Shown here one piece after another: positions 61,019-64,000 of a stretch of 64,000 bases of DNA. Within the stretch, counting starts at the first letter, position 1; each line of letters begins with the position of its first letter. The DNA is from Marinobacter lutaoensis (GTDB taxonomy: Bacteria; Pseudomonadota; Gammaproteobacteria; Pseudomonadales; Oleiphilaceae), in NCBI RefSeq assembly GCF_001981305.1, contig NZ_MSCW01000001.1, positions 619,303 through 683,302 of the forward strand, written 5' to 3'. A program made the position numbers and the translations under genes. The notes below the pieces were generated by a model. It saw nothing but the letters and a program-made list of their open reading frames with translations, was not told the origin of the DNA and searched no databases.

Positions 61019-61833
61019 TAGAACAGAGTTTTCCTTTCGCTGAGTCCCTTGTCGATCAGGCGGCTGATTTCGGCCTTGACCTGTTCCACCCGTTCGGTGA
61101 CCTGCTCCTCGGGAATGTCGAGGTCGTCGAAATACATCGGCGGCCCGAAATTGAGGTGGACTTTCGCCGGCAGGACCACCGGCATGGCCACAGGCGCGTA
61201 GGGAATGCCAAGCATTCGGGCCAGCGGCTTGATGTTGGCAATGGCCGGTATGGTTTCCTCGCAGCCGACCACGCCGACCGGCACGATAGGGGCCCGGTAT
61301 TTCATCGCCAAGTGCATGAAACCGTTACCAAACCGCTTCAGCTGATAGCGGTTGCGGTACAGTTTGCCGGAGCCCCGGACCCCTTCCGGGAACACAATGA
61401 CCGCCTCGCCATTGGCCAGCATCTTGGCACAGTTCACCGGGTCCCCCAGCACCGCACCCATTTCGTTGAGCAAATTGCCGATCCAAGGCACGGTAGGAAA
61501 GAACCGCTCAATCATGGCCCGGGGAATACGGGGGGGTTCCTGCCGCGAGGCCAGGGCGTAGCCGATCAGCAACCCGTCCAGGGGCAGTTGCCCGCTGTGG
61601 TTGGCGATGATCAGGACGGGGCCCTCGGCGGGCACCTGCTCAACGCCGTGGGCCTCGACACGGAAGTATTTCTCATAGATCAGGCGGGTCAGCCAGAATC
61701 CGTACTTGATCGCCTCGTTGTTGTAGCCCCAGGGGTCGTACCCGAGGGAGCCGATGGGTTTCTGAATTCGGTTGATGTGTTCGTCGATCTCCGCCGGGAT
61801 CAGTTTGCGTTTCAGGATGGTCGCCAGGCCCAT
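61018..61833 (-). CDS. Lysophospholipid acyltransferase family protein (PlsC-like)
   Basis: A 271-residue acyltransferase with the block I-like NHSGQLPLDG and block III VIVFPEGVRGSGK. The spacing from His to Asp (six residues) is longer than the classic HX4D, as in the NHSGxLPxD subgroup. It should transfer acyl groups to a lipid or glycolipid. ATG 61833 has AAGGAG upstream. It ends at the epimerase start and follows the mutarotase gene by 17 bases. Confidence 0.85.
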   Translation of the reverse strand: MGLATILKRKLIPAEIDEHINRIQKPIGSLGYDPWGYNNEAIKYGFWLTRLIYEKYFRVEAHGVEQVPAEGPVLIIANHSGQLPLDGLLIGYALASRQEPPRIPRAMIERFFPTVPWIGNLLNEMGAVLGDPVNCAKMLANGEAVIVFPEGVRGSGKLYRNRYQLKRFGNGFMHLAMKYRAPIVPVGVVGCEETIPAIANIKPLARMLGIPYAPVAMPVVLPAKVHLNFGPPMYFDDLDIPEEQVTERVEQVKAEISRLIDKGLSERKTLF

Positions 61834-61850
61834 TGTCTCTCCTTGAGGTG

Positions 61851-62768
61851 TTATCGCCCGATCAGCACGCCGAGGGTGTGGCTTTGCCCGGTATTAAGCA
61901 CTCGGTAGTCGCTCGCCGCATTGGCCGTTTCGACGCACAGCATCCTGGGCCATTCCGTGGCGGGGAAATCCGACAGCCGGGCCGCTTTGTCCGGGCCCGG
62001 GTTCCAGACCACCGTGGAGTCGCTGCCGACCGGGGTGAGCTTGCGGCTGCCCGCGGGCGTAACGACGGTCAGCGGCTCGCCGCTTTCGTAGATCCGGTCG
62101 GTCTCGCCGGAAAAATAGACCGGACCCTCCTGAAATGTGTACGCCCAGTTGTCCAGAGTGTCGATGTAGCTGCTGTAGCCAAGCCCCAGGACCCGTGTTC
62201 GGATCAGGTCGGGGGTGGGCAGGTAGGTGTGCAGCGCCTGGCTGAGGGCGAGTGGTTCGGCGCCCAGGTTGGTGGTGGTCAGCGCCAGCCGGCAGCCGCG
62301 CACGGAAAAATGAAAGGTGATCAGTGCCAGGGCATGCCCGCTCCAGAGATCCGCGAAATCATCGTTGCCGTCGAGGGCCAGGCTGATTTCCACCTCGTGG
62401 GCATTTTCCCGGACATCCTCCAGACGCCAGAGCGCGGTGCGGGCAAAGCCATGGGGCTGCTCCGTGTGGATGCGCTTGCGCACTTCCGGCGGGTTCCGTT
62501 CGGGCACGCCGAACCAGGGCCAGCACAGCGGTATACCGCCGCGAATTGCCACGCCCGGTTCGAACCGGGCGGCCGGACTCAGCCACAGCCATTGAGCTTC
62601 GTCGGTGGGCTGAAACTGCACCAAGTGCGCGCCCTGGAGAGTCAGGGTGGCGTTGAACAGCGGGTGGCGGATTTCCAGGGCTTCCAACCGGCCCAGGGTG
62701 ATCCAGCGGGTGAAGGCCCATTGTCCGGGGGCCAGGGGCCGGGAGGGACGGTGACTGCTTTCGGACAT
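61851..62768 (-). CDS. yeaD: D-hexose-6-phosphate mutarotase (YeaD-like)
   Basis: A 305-residue aldose-1-epimerase-fold protein. Recognisable regions are NATLTLQGAHLVQFQPTDEAQWLWLSPAARFEPGVAIRGGIPLCWPWFG, HTEQPHGFARTALW (substrate-binding His) and QALHTYLPTPDLIR. It interconverts alpha and beta forms of hexose-6-phosphates. It is the first gene of the minus-strand unit that leads into prsK/prsR/prsT; whether it belongs functionally to the polysaccharide system is not clear. Confidence 0.88.
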   Translation of the reverse strand: MSESSHRPSRPLAPGQWAFTRWITLGRLEALEIRHPLFNATLTLQGAHLVQFQPTDEAQWLWLSPAARFEPGVAIRGGIPLCWPWFGVPERNPPEVRKRIHTEQPHGFARTALWRLEDVRENAHEVEISLALDGNDDFADLWSGHALALITFHFSVRGCRLALTTTNLGAEPLALSQALHTYLPTPDLIRTRVLGLGYSSYIDTLDNWAYTFQEGPVYFSGETDRIYESGEPLTVVTPAGSRKLTPVGSDSTVVWNPGPDKAARLSDFPATEWPRMLCVETANAASDYRVLNTGQSHTLGVLIGR

Positions 62769-62884
62769 GGCGTCGGTTTCGTACCGTTTTTTAGGGGTAT
62801 GTGCTTATCATGAGCGTAAATTAAAAGTGCCGGGGCCGCGAGGTTTCCATCTAAAATAGCACCCGTGATGGGGGAGAACAGGCG

Positions 62885-63640
62885 ATGAACGACTCAGTGA
62901 TAACCCCCATCGGTCGCCCCCGGTTGCAGGCCGGTCGGGAGCCGATGGATGGAACCACCGGTGCCGCCCTGGGGCTGGAAAGCGCTCCGGAACGGCCCTG
63001 CTGGACCCTGACCGAGGCATGGCTCGATGGCGTCGCCGGCGCCCTGGCGGAGCAGGGCTGGTTGGCCCTGGATGCCTGTGATTGCCTGTCCCGGCCACTG
63101 CTGGAAGCACTGCGGGAGGAAATCCGCATACTGGATCGCACCGATGCCATGCAGGCGGCTGGCGTCGGTCGGGGGGCGGACCGGATACGCGACCGGTCGA
63201 TCCGCCGTGACCGGATCAGCTGGCTGCAGGGAATCACGCCGCCTCAGACCGAGCTGTTCGGCTTTCTGGAAGCTCTGCGAACTGGCCTCAACCGGCAGCT
63301 GTTCCTGGGCCTGAAACGTTTCGAAAGCCACTACGCAACCTACCATGCCGGCGACTTCTACAAGCGCCACCTGGACAGCTTCCGCGGCCGGGCATCCCGG
63401 GTGGTCAGTCTGGTGCTGTATTTCAACGACGGCTGGCGCCCCGAGGACGGTGGCGCCCTGCGGGTATTCAGCCGGGACGACGACACCCGGGTATGCGCCG
63501 AAGTATTGCCGGAGTTCGGTACTTTGGTGTTGTTCCTGAGCGAGGAAATTCCGCACGAGGTGTTGCCGGCCGCCCGCACCCGCTACAGCCTAGCCTGCTG
63601 GTTCCGGCAGGACGAGGTGCCGCTGCCACTGTCCCCGTGA
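62885..63640 (+). CDS. 2-oxoglutarate/Fe(II)-dependent oxygenase, prolyl-hydroxylase type
   Basis: A 251-residue 2OG-Fe(II) oxygenase of the PHD/SM-20-like family. The iron triad is visible as His162-x-Asp164 (YKRHLDSF) and His224 (EIPHEVLP), with Arg233 (ARTRYSLACWF) for 2-oxoglutarate. The LVLYFNDGWRPEDGGALRVF stretch is typical. The substrate is unknown. ATG 62885 follows GGGGGAGAACAGG. It diverges from the mutarotase gene across a 116-base AT-containing gap. Confidence 0.85.
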   Translation: MNDSVITPIGRPRLQAGREPMDGTTGAALGLESAPERPCWTLTEAWLDGVAGALAEQGWLALDACDCLSRPLLEALREEIRILDRTDAMQAAGVGRGADRIRDRSIRRDRISWLQGITPPQTELFGFLEALRTGLNRQLFLGLKRFESHYATYHAGDFYKRHLDSFRGRASRVVSLVLYFNDGWRPEDGGALRVFSRDDDTRVCAEVLPEFGTLVLFLSEEIPHEVLPAARTRYSLACWFRQDEVPLPLSP

Positions 63641-63662
63641 TTGGCCTTCGGTGGCCAGCCGT

Positions 63663-63691
63663 TTCACATTTCCACTTCCGGGAATTATAAT
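63663..63691 (+). promoter_or_regulatory. Strong sigma-70-like promoter
   Basis: TTCACA (63663-63668) is separated by 17 bases from a perfect TATAAT (63686-63691). Transcription should start near 63698, before the gene that begins at the window's right end. Confidence 0.65.
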
Positions 63692-63799
63692 CGTCCCGAC
63701 TCAGGATGAGCCGGCGAGACTCTCCCCCGACTTCAAGGATTGAAATCATGCTTCAGGCAACTGCATTGCCCGTGGGTGCCCATGGTGGCGAGGTACGTT

Positions 63800-63841
63800 G
63801 GATGTATTTCGCCATACCCGGCTTGAAGCCGGCCCACATCC
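63800..63841. repeat. REP-like nested inverted repeat
   Basis: An inner palindrome CCGGCTTGAAGCCGG (63818-63832) lies within an outer inverted pair GGATGT (63800-63805) and ACATCC (63836-63841). The nested form resembles extragenic repeats; no second copy was seen in the window. Confidence 0.45.
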
Positions 63842-63977
63842 TCCATTTCCATATGTACAGAAGGCCGAAGGGCGGGTTCACCGGCCCAAACCGATGTTGT
63901 CAGTGCCGTAGTGTGCATGTGCATCTCCATCTCCATGATCGACGACTGTAGACAGTGACGCCAGGGAGGGTGGACAC

Positions 63978-64000
63978 ATGGGCGTACCCGTAACCGATCC
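63978..64000 (+). CDS. Start of a gene running off the window
   Basis: ATG 63978 is preceded by GGGAGGG about 7-8 bases upstream and opens a frame (MGVPVTD) to the end of the window. Only seven full codons are visible, so no product can be named. The strong promoter at 63663 could serve it. Confidence 0.35.

Larger units (their letters stand above)
63641..63977. other. Noncoding region with sigma-70 promoter and REP-like palindrome
   Basis: No convincing gene lies in these 337 bases. It contains a promoter at 63663-63691 and a nested inverted repeat at 63800-63841. A 67-codon frame from ATG 63748 (AAGGA about 9 bases upstream) to 63951 crosses the palindrome and has a His-rich end (HVHLHLH); it might be a small protein or leader but is weakly supported. 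Confidence 0.5.

Noticed and set aside
63733..63936. 67-codon minus-strand frame with Met/Glu/His repeats
   Set aside because: It arises from repeated CCATCTCCAT-like sequence and the palindrome; no ribosome site.
1..64000. CRISPR arrays, tRNA/rRNA genes, insertion sequences, prophage genes
   Set aside because: None was seen: no regularly spaced direct repeats, no transposase or integrase motifs, and no tRNA-like cloverleaf was noticed by eye.

Overview
The window looks like a chromosomal segment of a GC-rich marine gammaproteobacterium, most likely Marinobacter or a close relative. This is inferred from the AcnD/PrpF-type 2-methylcitrate genes next to a complete exosortase (XrtA/EpsH, PEP-CTERM) exopolysaccharide locus; no rRNA or other taxonomic marker is present. 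No tRNA, rRNA, CRISPR array, IS element or prophage was seen.

Region 1 (1-5908, + strand): the 3' end of prpC, then acnD, prpF and prpD of the 2-methylcitrate cycle (propionate catabolism). A strong intrinsic terminator-like hairpin lies between prpF and prpD.

Region 2 (5931-29199): the first polysaccharide module. On the minus strand are an ExeA-type secretion ATPase and a polysaccharide deacetylase. Divergent from them is a tightly coupled + strand operon: initiating sugar-phosphate transferase, Wza-type export lipoprotein, Wzz-type chain-length protein, degenerate tyrosine-kinase-like protein, outer-membrane barrel, WalW-type deacetylase, carbamoyltransferase, two GNAT/FemAB proteins, glycosyltransferases, sulfotransferase, O-antigen ligase/polymerase-like protein, asparagine-synthase-like amidotransferase, transglutaminase-like membrane protein and a Wzx flippase. 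Most neighbours overlap by 1-11 bases.

Region 3 (29336-38406): an AT-richer accessory core with a PA14/calcium-repeat lipoprotein, a second sulfotransferase with a glycosyltransferase, another glycosyltransferase, a secreted beta-helix protein, and a glycosyltransferase/acyltransferase pair.

Region 4 (38413-51687): a sugar-nucleotide and decoration module on the minus strand (GT2, epimerase, RfbC-like epimerase, SAF-domain oxidoreductase, cytidylyltransferase-like enzyme, PIG-L deacetylase, pyruvyltransferase-like protein, YetA/PL26-like protein). It is followed by a divergent lipoprotein with 13 calcium-type FG-GAP/VCBS repeats and a second Wzx flippase.

Region 5 (51751-62768, minus strand): the sorting and regulation module. 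It holds a PEP-CTERM protein with a clear sigma-54 promoter and its own terminator, exosortase with a fused EpsI-like tail, PrsT, PrsR (sigma-54 activator), PrsK, then an epimerase, an acyltransferase and a mutarotase. A 2OG-Fe(II) oxygenase gene and a noncoding stretch with a good sigma-70 promoter end the window.

Working model: sugars are activated, assembled on undecaprenyl phosphate, decorated (sulfate, carbamoyl, acyl, amide, possibly pyruvate), flipped, polymerised and exported through the Wza/Wzz-like machinery. Exosortase processes the PEP-CTERM protein under PrsK/PrsR and sigma-54 control. The most interesting unexplained signal is a 15-bp tandem box (GTTAC-N5-[GT]NTAC with a conserved A-rich centre) found once in each of three divergent intergenic regions of the locus at 8059, 33719 and 47708. 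It suggests a shared OmpR/PhoB-like regulator that is not encoded in the window.
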